Positions 33,810-45,500 of a stretch of 64,000 nucleotides of DNA are shown here, one piece after another. This stretch comes from Dermacentor variabilis (Eukaryota > Arthropoda > Arachnida > Ixodida > Ixodidae): NCBI RefSeq assembly GCF_050947875.1, contig NW_027460346.1, positions 186,001 to 250,000 on the forward strand, given 5' to 3'. Under the pieces are notes generated by a model. The model was not told where the DNA came from. It made no database searches and saw nothing but the letters and a program-made list of their open reading frames with translations. Every line of letters starts with the position of its first letter. Position 1 is the stretch's first letter. The position numbers were made by a program, and so were the translations under genes.

Positions 33810-34974
33810 CTAGAGGCGACCGTCTAAACCAGTCTCACTTAAAAAGTCCAAAAGTGATTTTATAGCACGTTGGGCACAGTCAACACTCCTCCACGCGCCC
33901 AAAAGCTTTTCTTCTGAAAAGGGGCGGGATTCCAAGCAGTCAACAGTAGATTTGAGTGTTTTTCGTTCGGCCGTATATTGAGGGCCCACGCAAAGTACGT
34001 GAGCTATTGTCTCGAGAGTGTGACAGACGCTACATTCAGGGTCTCGTGCTTGTCCAATCTTGTGAAGGTATCGATGGGTGTATGCCACACCCAGCCGTAA
34101 TCGATGAATGAGTGTTTCCTGGCTTCTCCGCAACCGAAGTGGAAGCCGGAATTGTAATCCAGCATCAAGTCTATGGAGGCGCTCTTGTCGATGTTCGGGG
34201 TGGTCCCAATGTCGCGCCGTAGAAGCTTTAATGGAGGTGTGGAGCAAGGCGTTAATGTCACACCGGGAAAATGAATTTTTATAATGGTTCCGTCAGTGTG
34301 CGCCTTTTTTGCTTCCGCGTCAGCCTGTATTTTCCAGCTATTCCGAAATGGTCAGGAATCCACTGCAGCATGATGGTATGCCTGGAATGAGACGCCTCAA
34401 CAAGCAGAGACATAATGTCATAAACCAGATGAGTGTATGCGGTTGCGTCATTCATATAATTGCTGATGAGTTGCAGTGCTGGTTTTGAGTCACAGAACAC
34501 TGTCCACTTGTCGAGACTCTGTTGCAATATGCAGCGAACTGCATCTCGAACTCCGGTCAACTCAGCTGCTGTAGACGATGTCCTGTGTGCTATCTTGAAC
34601 CGTTGTGCGATCTCCATTCCTGGTACCGTGTAGGCCGCCGCGGAAGAGGTTTGTGTCACAGAACCCTCTGTAAAAACATGTTCGTAATATCCATAATATC
34701 CATACATGTAAGCAATGTATGAGAGCGCGATATGCTTGAGGCTAGCAACCGGCATTTTCGACTTTTTCGTTAATCCAGGGATTGAGAGTCTCACCGTTGG
34801 CTTTGCCATCGTCCATAGTGGAACTTCGGGTATATCATATGGTTCTAAGTCCGACGACAATAAGTCTTGCTGCGACAACACGGCTTTTGAGTAGGCGGAC
34901 ACAGGCCGTACGCTTGTGACGTTCGTGAGTGGATGATTCCTGTGTCTAGTCAGTAGCCTTAGATGCACTCGCAA
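33810..34974 (-). pseudogene. I-like LINE RNase H and C-terminal region
   Basis: RNase H pieces: SSTAAELTGVRDAVR (Glu), WTVFCDSKPALQL (Asp) and MLQWIPDHFGIAG (the usual SHxGI region with His to Asp change before His). Two frame changes lie near 34325 and 34240. The C-terminal part reads LIHRLRLGVAYTHRY and CSVCHTLETIAHVLC. It would remove the RNA strand during insertion, but it is broken here. Confidence 0.78.
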
Positions 34975-35046
34975 TGGCTCATGTTGCAGATAAACTCGAG
35001 CTGGGCACGCACGTGCCTCTGCAATAGTGCCCCAAGTAGACGCAGA

Positions 35047-37489
35047 TCATGGTAGTCCTAGGCAAATTCTCAGTGCGCAAGCCTGAACACTTTCAAGTGT
35101 GCGTACAGCAGTTGTACTAACCCGAGAAAGTACAGGCGCACTGTAGCGGAAGTAGCCAACAAAAAGTGCCTGGTAGTGCTGCAGAAGAGATGATTTGGAT
35201 GGCCCCCATGATTTTCGAGGCATATGTCGAATGATCTGAGTAAAGCTGTCCAGCTTTTTTCTTAATTCAGAGAGGTGCTTCGACCAAGATAAGTCACGGT
35301 CACGGTCCGAGAAACTTGTAGTGGAGTACCGAAGGTATAATCTTCCCATCAATCATAACGGGGTAGGAGGCCATTGACTTCCGTGTAAATGCCATGTATA
35401 CACTTTTTTCCGGCGAGAGCTGCAGTCCGCGACTGTTTAGGTATGTCGACGTTTTTGACACCGCGCGCTGCAGCTTCGTTTGCACTTGCAAGCGCGTTAA
35501 GCTCGTGGCCCATATACAGATGTCGTCTGCGTACACAGAGACCGAGACTGTGCCTGTGTGTTCTTTGATCAGTCCAATGAGAACGATATTAAATAAGGTT
35601 GGGCTCAATACACCTCCTTGAGGCACTCCACGATTGACGGGGTGGTTCTTTGTTTCACCGTCTGGAGTTCTGATGAATATCGTTCTCTCTTGAAGATAGC
35701 TGGCTATCCACTGATGCATACGTGCCCCGACGCCACATTCTTCTAGGGCATATAAAATTGCATCATGTAGAACGTTTTCAACAGCACCCTTGATATCTAG
35801 AAAGACAGCAGCCGTTAATCGACGGCGTCGTTTCTGATGTTCAACAGTTGTTACTAGGTCAATGACGCTGTCGATTGACGACCTACCCTTTCGGGAACCT
35901 GTCATTGCGTCTGGATATATATTACGCTTCTCCAAAAACCACTCCAGACGCGTCAAAACCATGCGTTCCATGGTTTTACCTATGCAACTGGCAAGCGCCA
36001 CAGGTCTCTAGGAAAGCATAGCATGGGGTGTCTTGCCTGGTTTCAATAATGCCACGATTTTGCTTGTCTTTCAGTGTGCAGGCACAGTTCCCGAGGACCA
36101 AGAGAGATTGTATAAAGCCAGAAGCTCTTCAGTCGCTCGAGGGCCTAGATGGCGCAACGTAGAATAGGTAATGCCATCAGGACCAGGCGCACTTGAGTGT
36201 CTTGAAGAGGAAATCGCTGCACGTAGCTCTTGCAGCGTGAATGGGAGGTCGAGACGATCATCCATTGTTGGAGTAGCGCACCTGAGCACTGAAGCTACCG
36301 ATGTTGTAGATCCGGACAGGTGTATGGAGAAATCTTCCGCGATTTCCTTCTCACTGCGCGTCTGGATGATAGCCAAAGCTCACAAGGGACGTAGCTGTTG
36401 TGAAGAATATGGTAGTGCTCGTACAACATGCCATATTGTGGACAACGGTTTTCTTGGGTCCAGGCTGGTGCAAAAGGACCTCAAACGTTGTCTGTCGAAC
36501 TTGTCTAATTGTCTTTGAATTTTCTTTTGCACACGGCGTGACATCCTCAAGTCTGATATCAATTTAGTTCGTCTGTATTTCCTCTCGGCGCGACGTCGGA
36601 CTGGCCGCAGCTCTTCAGATATAACGTCAACGGATGTTCTTGAATTTGATGTTTGGATGATGCGTGTTGTTGCGTGCATTGCTGCTGTAACGCGTTCTTT
36701 AATCTCTTTCGGTGAAATTATACAGTTGCAGGATTCTTCTAACTTGTTCTGAAAAGCACCCCAGTCAGTGCGTCGCGTATGAGAACTTGGAAGTGTTGTA
36801 AACCATCTCAGTTGTACATAAGTAGGTAGGTGATCACTGCCATATGTTTCAGCATCTGTGCACCAGGCAGCAGACGACGAAAGGCATCGTGAAGCGATAG
36901 CTAAATTGAGACAGCTGCTGTACGTTGTGCCACGAAGAAATGTTGGTGAGCCGTCGTTCAGGATGTCAAGACCATTGCTGCTTGTGAAGTTAAGAAGTTG
37001 TCTTCTTCGAAGATTTGTGATCCTACTACCCCAAAGATGGTGGTGCGCGTTGAAATCGCCTACAATAATATGAGGTCCTTGGCAAGAGTCAAGAACAAGT
37101 TTCAGGTGTCCAGAATCAATTCTTCCCCTGGGAGAAATATAGCCACCGATGATCGAGATTATCCGGCGCTTTAGCTTCAGTGTTATAGAGACGTACTCGT
37201 TGCTGTTATGCACCGTAACTTGGTTAAGCGAATACGTGAGGTCACATCGCACACATAGTAAAACTTTGCTAGTATTTCCACTTGTCCCAGACGCGAATTG
37301 TTCGTATCCAGAGAGTCTAAATGGCGATGTCATATTCGGCTCGCATATTACGATAACTGGAAACCGATGCTTGAGCATTCTCTGTTTAAAATCTCCCAGG
37401 CGACCCCGTAGACCAAGTGCGTTCCACTGGAATATTACGGAAGCGCTTATCCTTTCCTGTAGTGACAACCTTGCAGTTGATGATGTCAT
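35047..37489 (-). pseudogene. I-like LINE ORF2 endonuclease and reverse transcriptase
   Basis: The endonuclease starts near MTSSTARLSLQER and shows FQWNALGLRGRL, VICEPN, IIVGDFNAHHHLWGS and SDHLPTY. The reverse transcriptase shows RPVALASCIGKTMERM, TGSRKGRSSIDSV, FLDIKGAVENVLHD, NRGVPQGGVLSPTLF and VYADDICIW. Endonuclease and reverse transcriptase share one frame broken only by three stops near 36380, 36071 and 36012. The last is where a conserved Tyr precedes Arg-Pro. A frameshift lies near 35310. The catalytic YADD is intact. Confidence 0.87.
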
Positions 37490-37504
37490 GGCCTTTGCTA
37501 GCTT

Positions 37505-37880
37505 TTATAAAGCAGCAAGCACTGATTCTAGTGCGTCGAGAATTTGCACCGCAGCCTTGGCAACGGGCGTCTTAACTCCTATGAGCAGCAATAGCAAGGA
37601 ACGAATCAAGTGTGCAAGCATCGCCTTGATTTGCCCATCCGACGATGAAGGCTCATGCTCACGCTGGCGTTCCGGCTGCACTTCTGTACTCCGAGATGGC
37701 AGGGAAGGTCATATAGTAGTGTCCTTGGCGTTCAGAAGTGTAGACGTGGTTAAAGGTGGCTCTGACGTCTTAGGGAATTTTCGTGTCGTTGGCGTGGTAA
37801 GCAAAAAATTCCCACACGTGGGCCGATCTCGAAGATACTGCTATGCCGGGCCGACCCGCGGCAGAGGTGAAAGAGGCGTT
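37505..37880 (-). pseudogene. I-like LINE ORF1, C-terminal remnant
   Basis: The minus-strand frame ends LDALESVLAAL and stop at 37505, 16 nt before ORF2, with HLIRSLLLLLIGV and RPTCGNFLLTT upstream. A hydrophobic helix pair before the stop is usual for ORF1 of tick I-like LINEs, as I recall them. Two stops interrupt it. The RNA-binding part is absent. Confidence 0.5.
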
Positions 37881-37906
37881 AAGCACTCCCCATACTAAAG
37901 CGCACT

Positions 37907-38136
37907 AAAAATAATGGGGTTTTACCTCCCAAAACCACTTCCTGATTATGAGGCACGTCGTAGTGGGGGACACCGAAAACTTCGACCACCTGGTATTCTT
38001 TAACGTGCATCTAAATCTAAGCACACGGGTGTTTTCGCCCCTATCGAAATGCGGCCGCCGCGGCCGGGATTCGAACTCGCGACCTCGTGCTTAGCAGTCT
38101 AACACCATAGCTACTAAGCAACCACGGCGGATGGGG
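37907..38136 (-). repeat. tRNA-derived SINE, Ruka-like, copy 3 with target duplication
   Basis: This is the best preserved copy. The minus-strand head shows TTGCTTAGTAGC (A-box type) and GAGTTCGAATCC (B box). The body contains AACGTGCATCTAAATC and ACACGGGTGTTTTCG. An 8-bp direct repeat AGCGCACT flanks it at 37899-37906 and 38137-38144, the mark of LINE-mediated insertion. It sits at the 5' edge of the I-like LINE. Confidence 0.85.
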
Positions 38137-38144
38137 AGCGCACT

Positions 38145-38617
38145 GCTACGTTCTTCCTTTGCACCAACGGTACGTCGACCTCATGCGAACGGGCATGTAC
38201 CATTTGGGATGAACGGTCTATAGACCGCTGAAACCTCTTTTGCAATCTGTCATGCCGCACACAAGTGAGAGTTCTTTGTGCCTGCAGTTGTTGGGCAATA
38301 AAAGCTTTTAATAATTTTATCACTCATTGCATTTTTTTACTTTGTACATAGATGTGAAGGAGCGCGGCTATCTGCTTCATTTGAATGTGCATTATAGCAA
38401 GATTTTACTCTTACGTTCACCATTGTTGAGGTTCGGTGCGAATGAATGCTTTTGCAGGCATTACAGCTTGCACTGTGACATGATTTCAGCTTAAGCGCAG
38501 TAACGTCAATTAATGCTTTCATAAATATGTCTTAAAACTAAAATCTGCAGTCTATATGCATAGCACAAACACAGTTTATCTTACAGAGAACATACTAAGT
38601 AACCACATTTTGCGAAA
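38145..38617. other. intronic sequence, nothing recognised
   Basis: No motif was recognised. Short overlapping open frames only. Confidence 0.4.
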
Positions 38618-39460
38618 ATGTGGAGTAATCCAAGAAATCTTTTTGTACGAGTTGGGAAAAATTCGGAGGTTTTCAGCGCTAGTGCTGAAACCTCCGAAAC
38701 CTTCGAGATCGAGAACGTTTGGGAACCTCCGAAACCATCAGCTGATGGTACATTCGGCTGGTCGCTTTCGAGCACTGCTCTGGCGGTGCGGTCGACATTC
38801 GGCTTGGTTCATTCAGAGCGCTTGACAGCGCTCCCATGCACCTTCAACCTGGGAGCGCGACCGAGATCCGACAGAAGCCGATCGTGTGGCACCTCTGATT
38901 GTACTTGGACACAGCAAGCACGTTCGGCTGGGGCGACTTTTCTCTGGTTTCAATCTCGAGAGGGCTTCGCGACGCTGCAAATCAAGTTGGAGCGACGTGT
39001 AGGAACCAGTCGAATGCACCATGCATGGGACGGTGAAAAGGCGGTGGCTGCTCAGCTCAGACGCTCGTGCCGGTTTTGGGTGTCGCTGAGTGTTGTGCGC
39101 ATTTTCCTTGGCTCTGGCGACGACTTACGCTTTCACTGGAGGAACGATCATGAGAAATTTTGGAACCAACCGAATATGCGGGGAGTGGAGAAACGACTGA
39201 GGCAGACGATCTCGCATCCGACACGACGACGAGGTGGCTATTTCGGGGCATCACAACACTTGCGCGGCTCTGTGGCGTATACAAACAGCGAGAGGAATAC
39301 TTTCGCCAGCTTCTTTCGATTCGACAATGGCAACAGGTGGACGATACTTGATTCCGCAAGCATTTTATTTTTGTTATTCAGGAATTCTGGCGTAGTCTCG
39401 GAAACCATAAACGAACTCTGCTCAGTTTCCTATTGCGCACTTTGGTTGATGAAAGCTTAG
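38618..39460 (+). other. 280-codon open frame of unknown nature
   Basis: A long open frame with ATG, but the product has no motif, odd composition (rich in Arg, Ser and Trp) and covers a GC-rich stretch that also holds open frames on the minus strand. The stretch begins with an imperfect inverted repeat, TTTTCAGCGCTAGTGCTGAAA at 38669-38689. I think it is repeat-derived non-coding DNA. Confidence 0.2.
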
Positions 39461-39721
39461 GTTATCATACAGTATACGTTTGATGTGTTTCCGATAACTT
39501 CAGGTCGTAAAATAGCTATCGAAAAAAGAAGAAAGCAGGTCTTTTGACAAACAAGGTGATGCTGGGGCTAATTCTTCGCTATGTCTCAAGGCACGCAACG
39601 TGCTTGCAACGATTCTCTGCCGTCCCGAATAAAAGCACATGTTGCGAGCGCTGACACTAGTGGTTTTTGTTGTTGTTGTTGTTTTCTGGAAAAATTGCAG
39701 CTGAACGTAACGCTTCACATA

Positions 39722-39936
39722 TAGGGTGTCCCAGCTAACTTTAACCAAGGTGGTCAACGAGAAAAAATGATTGAGAAAACACGGTGCAAGATACGATTTT
39801 AAGACCTACGACGTTCAGTTTTCATACCTCTGACAACTGAACACCGCAATTCTTATAATTGCATCTTGCACCTTGTGTTTAAAATATGTTTTTTTTGGTT
39901 GAACCGCTTGGCTAACGTTAGCTGGGACACGCAGTA
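39722..39936. mobile_element. MITE with GGGTGTCCCAGCTAAC terminal inverted repeats
   Basis: The left end at 39724 reads GGGTGTCCCAGCTAAC and then CCAAGG. The right end (39901-39934) carries the inverse, GCTTGGCTAACGTTAGC then TGGGACAC. TA lies on both outer sides. The 210-bp interior has no coding capacity. TA target and short length suggest a Tc1/mariner-type passenger. Similar ends are common in arthropods, from memory. Confidence 0.7.
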
Positions 39937-41172
39937 TATACCAATGGTACCATAAAAGAAATGGCGATATCCTGAAATGCGTCATCCCGTTCATTACCAT
40001 TCAAGCGATGTTCGTTGTTGGATAGTACTGTATTTCCCACCGAATTACGTGGCCGTGTATTCTGATGCCGCGTGCGTAGTTTCGCCGATATACACGGACG
40101 AACTGCATGTAATAACAGTGACGGTTGCAAGTTTGTCTGCGTGCAAAAGTGCACCGAACTGTATATCTATCGTGTAGCGTATCGCACTTACTGAAACTTC
40201 ACAGATTTTTTTTTTTCTTTTCGTTAGTCTCAACGTCAATGATAAGCACATACGGGCGCCCGTGTGCAGCTTGGTCAGATTCAGGAGAGAAAAAAAAACG
40301 CAGTCGAGCAGCGCGTGAAACTGTTGAATCTGAAAAACGCCCAGGCCCAGCAGCTCCCGCCGCACCCTCTTGTTCGACGGGAATCTCGGAGGCGCATACT
40401 CGAGCACCATGTTGCGCAAGCACCACTGAGCGTATCTATACAGCCTTAAATGCACAGGAAATTCATTAACTCCGCGCTTTGCACTTAATCTGCTTAGTTA
40501 TCGCGGACATAATCGACGTCCAGTCAACCGTGCCTTGGAAACTCGCTGCTATGTCTGCAGCCGTGATGTCGACGCTTGGCCGGCCTTCTAAACACAAAAG
40601 CTCTCATGCTGACATTCCTACGTCATCCAACATGGCCGCGCTCATGCCACGACGCAGTAAAGTGACATATTGAGTTCGCATGCGTGCGTGCGTGCATCTG
40701 CGTCATCGTCGCACACATAAAAGCTATATAGTTGTTAGTGGTCGATAAGTCCTCTGTTTCGAACTATACGAGTCTTGATTTTGGGCGTGTACGGGTTAGG
40801 TGGCCTCCAATTAACAATGCACACTGACCACATAAGTAAGTGATGCGCGGTACCGCTCGATCTTGAGATCCTGATCCCGCGAGCACCTAGCAGTCTGCAG
40901 GGACCCGTGTTTTTATATGAAATGCTGCCTGGCATTCCTCGAACTTGTCTGAAGCTGAGATCTTGTCACCTTTCTCCAATGGCTCGGTCAAGCCGCACCG
41001 CTAAGGAAAAAGTTGTTCTCGCCTTAGCTAAAATCTAAAGCAAAAAAATAAAAAAAAATAAAGCAAAATTAAAAGAAAATTTGAAAGAAGAAAAAAAGAA
41101 ACAATCAAGCTGCAAAAAGAAGAGGTGGACACGATGAGCTGTATCCTGTCAACCTCCCGATTTTCTATCGCT
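39937..41172. other. intronic sequence, nothing recognised
   Basis: No supported coding block or repeat boundary. A short GCGT run lies at about 40683-40694. Confidence 0.4.
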
Positions 41173-41175
41173 CGT

Positions 41176-41177
41176 TT

Positions 41178-41220
<43 letters not shown>
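41176..41220. repeat. (TTTC)n microsatellite
   Basis: About 11 perfect TTTC units. Confidence 0.97.
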
Positions 41221-42810
41221 AGGTAGAATGTTTCAGCTTTGCCACGCCGTCACGTGCTGTTTACATTGGGACCGGTCACATGCGCGACGGTTGAAAGGAA
41301 CAGAATACACAGAAAAAAAAGAAAAGAAGCTTTACACTCTGTTCTGTGGTCCGATATGCATGCGCAGCAAATGTTACGGCTTCACGGCATACTATTGGCG
41401 TTGTTGTACCAGTATACCACGTCGGTGGAAATGCAAGAAACTTGTGGCTACGTGCGTATCGTTTAGCTAATTAGAAAGTATCGTATTTCTACTCATGGGG
41501 GGGAAGGCAGTCTTCGTTAGGAAATCATATACGCAAAATGAAAGCACGCCATTCGTCTTGCTCAACGTTTATGTAGATTTCAGTAGTGAATACAGAGTTA
41601 GAGCCGAGAACCAATTGCGGCTGCTTTCACGTGGTGGTGACGTTGAAGAACACAGTAGTAATACTGTGAAAGACAAAACTAACTTCTATTGGGCGAACCT
41701 GTGCCCACAAAAACAGGCTACACTTATAGCACAACGATAGCGGCCAACACGGTCGGCGATCGTCGAAAATCTGATCAGCGGGTCAAGCGCGTCGGCTTTT
41801 ATAGAGCAGTCGTCGAATGTTCCAGACTAATCGTTCGGACCCGCGTGCCTTCCACAAAGTTCTACACCATTCGCGTCACGCGATGAAATCAGATAATACA
41901 AGGTTCGGCGACAACAGACAGCGGATAGAAGCATCGATAACTTTCCAGAAACTTCGAATACAAGCAGGCGCGTCCCGCGCTGTGCGATAACATTTGTTGG
42001 GCGGCGAAACGTGTCGCCCGATAAAGATAAGTACACGTGTCACTATCATGGGTTAACAGGATAAAGGGGCATTATTAAAAATAAAAATAAATTAAGCCAC
42101 ATTATTAAACTACCCTTCAAAGATACAAAAGAAGCCGCTGTTGCCTAGAGAGGTCGCTATAGATAAGCAGGAAAAGACGCATAAACAACTAAATAAACGA
42201 GGTTGGTGATGGCACTTTATAGTCTCCGCACCTGCGCGCCGTGGCGCTGTGGATTTCGACGGCGTCTTCTTAGGCTCAGTTAGAAGTTTGGCGTAAACAT
42301 GGTCTATATATTATTCTAACGGAGTCAGAGAGGGAACTTAGCCATTTTCTAGAACTTTAACGGTGACGCAACGAAAGTGCGGTAAAATAAGTTTGAAATC
42401 CAAACGTCACTTTTACGTAGCACTGCTGGGGTTTCAGCTGAAATTCACAATATGTCGGTGAGCCTTGCATTTAGGAGGCCAGGCGCAGGCTTCGCGGCGA
42501 CTGCGCCGGGTGGCGCCGAGTGTTCTTATAAGGAAGCGCGAAAGAGGAGTCCCCCTGCAGTACACGCCTCATGCATAACTCGTTTCGACGGTGGGAATAC
42601 ATTGTGTCCCTATATTTATTCAATGCTAAACGCATTACCGTCGTCAGCTATCGTTAGACGTGTTGAGCCGAATTCTCGAGTAATCAATCTATCACCGGTA
42701 AATTAAGAAAAGTAGAGTTCTTTAAAGAATAATTTAACAGTCCAAATTGATTTCGTGTTTCCCTTTATGGCCTCGCGACAACGCTGTAGCTGCGCCGACA
42801 GTTTACTTAC
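41221..42810. other. intron just downstream of exon c, nothing recognised
   Basis: The beginning of the 27-kb intron in gene order. Short frames without motif. Confidence 0.4.
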
Positions 42811-43071
42811 GCAGTACGTAGACCCGTACGGTGTAGCTGTCCGTGCCACCTGGACTGACGGCGTCACAGGTGTAGTCGCCGGCGTCAGCCTCGCCTGCCC
42901 CGGCGATGAGCAGCGAGCCATCCGGCTGCACTCCTTTCGCGAACGGCAGGCCGCCTTTGGACCAGCGCGCCTGCGGCCGCGGCGTGCCCGAAGCGACGCA
43001 TGAGAGCGCCCTGTTCGAACCTTTGACGACGGTGACAACGGGGCCCTCGCGAACGGTGATCTTCGGAGGAT
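42811..43071 (-). CDS. Ig-domain exon c (complete Ig domain)
   Basis: A 261-nt GC-rich exon, phase 1 to phase 1. The true frame has no ATG and reads PPKITVREGPVVTVVKG, NRALSCVASGTP (B-strand Cys), ARWSKGGLP (core Trp), then EADAGDYTCDAVSPGG (F-strand Tyr-x-Cys), ending VRVYVL at a perfect GTAAGT donor. The acceptor is TTCCAG. The first codon after splicing is Asp, giving Asp-Pro-Pro. The following intron reaches exon d1 at 15786. Confidence 0.85.
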
Positions 43072-43254
43072 CTGGAACGACGAACTTGCACTTGCGGTCA
43101 CCAGCGACCCGATTGTAATGCGTACGGATCTAGTCGGACTGCATGCACCCGTGCCCCGACCGTAAGCTAATCAATATGTCATACTGAACGCGCCATACAA
43201 TGCTTGTTTTCTCACGAGTGCTGCGAAATGAGCGTGCACTCTGCCCAGTTTAAC

Positions 43255-43500
43255 AGAAAGAGAGGAATAAGTTTAATGAGAAGATAGGCAGAGAGTTCGG
43301 TCTAAAAGGTTCAATCCTCCAGCCAGCTGCTCTGCGCTGGGGTAAGGGGAAGAGAGAAAGAGGAACAATAGCGATGACGATGACGACAGGGGAAAGGAGT
43401 GGGGGAAGAGGAAGGTTGAATAGCCAAATGTGAATATTAAACCAAACGAACCCTGAATGTTGGTGTTCTCGTCTTTCGTACGGCCAGAAAAAAAATCGTT
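43255..43500 (-). repeat. I-like LINE 3' untranslated remnant
   Basis: Phrases such as AAGTTTAATGAGAAG and GTTCGGTCTAAAAGG followed by CCAGCCAGCTGCTCTGC parallel the 3' end of the LINE at 33515 (ATTTTAATGAGGAG, AAGTCGGCCTG). No protein part is readable. It lies in the intron between exons b and c. Confidence 0.4.
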
Positions 43501-44179
43501 TGTTGGTCGGCGAAATCGAAATGAAAGGCTGTGGCAACAAACAATATAAACAACATTGAAAGGTGTTGGCTGCGTAGCTGCGCTCGTAAATACTTGAAGT
43601 ATCAGTTGAACAAACAAACAAACGAAACCCCCGGAGCAATAGGAAGATGCTGTAAGGTATGACGGTAAAACTATGACGGCACCAGTTCTGCACATAAATG
43701 TCGCCTTCCTTCATACTTTGTGACAGATTTCCACAACAGTCGGTCTGATATTCGACTGAGGCCTCATACACACCACCGTCGCCCTTCCTGTCCTCTCATA
43801 GGAAAGAAAAAGAAGGAGGGGTGGCGTGAGAGGAGGCTGCCTGATGTCAGATGTCTTACCACAGTCTCCCGAATGGTCGTCTTTTCCTTCCCTGATGTTA
43901 CCACAGCAAGAAATACAGATATGCGGAAGCGTAAAAATGCCATCAAAAAGGCATTTCTGCTTAATGCCGCGAGAACCGACGTGTTCCGTGAAATTCTCAA
44001 AGCAGTGGCGACCATGCGGAGAGGGAACGAATCGTTTAATTGACTCTTGTGGAACTCGGGCTCATAGGTGACAATCACGACAGGTTCAATATTTGCTGTA
44101 AAATAGTCTTAACAGTCCCATTCCAATTAAATGCGCAAAAACTTGGGCTGCAAAATGATTTGTGAAAACCTTTCCTTAC
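43501..44179. other. intron between exons b and c, nothing recognised
   Basis: Short frames without motif. It may contain further LINE-derived sequence that I cannot confirm. Confidence 0.35.
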
Positions 44180-44449
44180 CCACGTATTGAAGTGTCGGTG
44201 TCTTCACGTCGCTGCCCGCCGAATTGGATGCCATGCAAGAGAGTTCTTGCAGTTCATCTCCTGCCGTGGCATTGTGAAGAGTCAGCGTGGAGCCATTGAT
44301 GTGCACGCGATCTCTCAAGGCAGGCGCCACGTTCCACTTGACAACCGCTTTTGGATGCCCCTTCACGTCACATGTGAGCCGCACGGTATCACCTGTTCGG
44401 AAGTGCACTTCCGCTGGATAGAGTCGCAGTTGTGGAGCCATTGAGGATG
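44180..44449 (-). CDS. Ig-domain exon b (complete Ig domain, tyrosine corner lost)
   Basis: A 270-nt single exon, phase 1 to phase 1, with TTTGCAG acceptor and GTAAGG donor. Landmarks are APQLRLYPAEVHFRTG, TVRLTCDVKGHP (B-strand Cys), VVKWNVAP (core Trp), STLTLHNA, then ELQELSCMASNSAG. The F-strand Cys is kept, but the usual Asp-x-Gly-x-Tyr before it is replaced. The end is LQYVG. The linker before it is Ala-Ser-Ser rather than Pro-Pro. Confidence 0.85.
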
Positions 44450-45370
44450 CTGCAAAGTCCAGTATGACAGAGTCACTAAGCTGTGAATACCGACACGCAT
44501 ACACCGGGCATTCAGTTTTTCGACAAACTTGTTACTGCCCTTTGAAGACCGCAATTAGAATTTCTCGACCATGTACCCTAATGCGATGTAAAATGTTCAT
44601 CATACCCGCTTTGAATCTGATAAAGGACGATGAGTTGTTATTTCCGGGAAAGGTAGAGAGGTAGCGTCGCAACAACAGCGGTGCCAGGCGTTACTCGGAG
44701 GAATGAACTCGCCTAAATTCCTGGCTCGGCAGCCCCGTGAAAGTGGCGAGGCATCGGTGTTGGCGTTGGTCACCGCGACCTGCGAGCTTCCTTTGCCGCT
44801 TGAAGCCAACGCAGTGCGCAGCGGCAATTGAGGAGGATATGCGCAGATGGCCGTTCATCTGCACCTCGAATATTACTACATATTGCATTCCAAGCCCCCC
44901 TCCCCCCCCCCCCCCCCCGCCTGCTTAATCTCGTTTCCGAACAGCATAGGCAGTTCACCGACACGGAATAATTTTCGAGTGTGGCGAGCGACATCTACAG
45001 GCTTGTTCGCGGCGTCGCAAAAGCGGAGAGAGACCCACACAAATTACGGAAGTATAGCTTTGTTGTTCCCTCTCTGCTACGTTACTGCTTTTGTACAGTG
45101 CGAAAAATATCGCCCAAATTTATTTATGACGTCATTCTCCGGGATTGATTTCGGTCAGTCGAACAAATCCATGCGAAATGGGTGCACAGTTATCGAATGA
45201 CCAGAAGTTTCGATGGTTTTGCGCTGTCGTCTACGTGAACTCTTTCTCCTACGAACGAAAAGAACAAGGGGACCCCAAGGGCTCGACCATTTTGGTTTGT
45301 CGCAGACATACTAAGTGATAGAATATGAAGCCACAAAAATGCAAAGCGATCGGTCTATTAATACGTTTAA
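44450..45370. other. intron between exons a and b; poly-C run
   Basis: It holds a C-rich run at about 44896-44919. No other feature was recognised. Confidence 0.4.
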
Positions 45371-45433
45371 GTGAAACGACGAATAATCAGGTAAAAGTAA
45401 ACAAAAGTGGGCGAAAAAAACAAATGATCTGAC

Positions 45434-45500
45434 GTATGTGGGGACCGAACCCCCACCCGTGTGAGGGCGCTTTACCAATTAAGCTACCGTGGCGGACTGC
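45434..45500 (-). repeat. tRNA-like sequence (SINE head or tRNA pseudogene)
   Basis: On the minus strand, TCCGCCACGGTAGCTTAATTGG begins a tRNA-like fold (shown only as its A-box TAGCTTAATTGG), followed by GGGGGTTCGGTCCCC as T-arm and B box. The anticodon arm is short and poorly paired, so a functional tRNA is unlikely. A T run follows about 20 nt later. It is a third tRNA-like family in the window. Confidence 0.5.

Larger units (their letters stand above)
33515..37880 (-). mobile_element. I-like LINE with RNase H (near full length)
   Basis: Minus-strand element of about 4.4 kb with ORF1 C-terminus, endonuclease, reverse transcriptase, RNase H and C-terminal Cys/His region, in that order. The 3' end is at about 33515, where the minus strand ends in a run of CTCCTCC. 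The 5' part of ORF1 is missing at about 37880, close to a SINE insertion. It lies in the large intron, in the same orientation as the Ig gene. Confidence 0.8.

Noticed and set aside
42703..43101. 132-codon minus-strand frame over exon c
   Set aside because: It is a shadow. The Ig frame, which has no ATG, carries the Cys-Trp-Cys landmarks and the correct splice phases.
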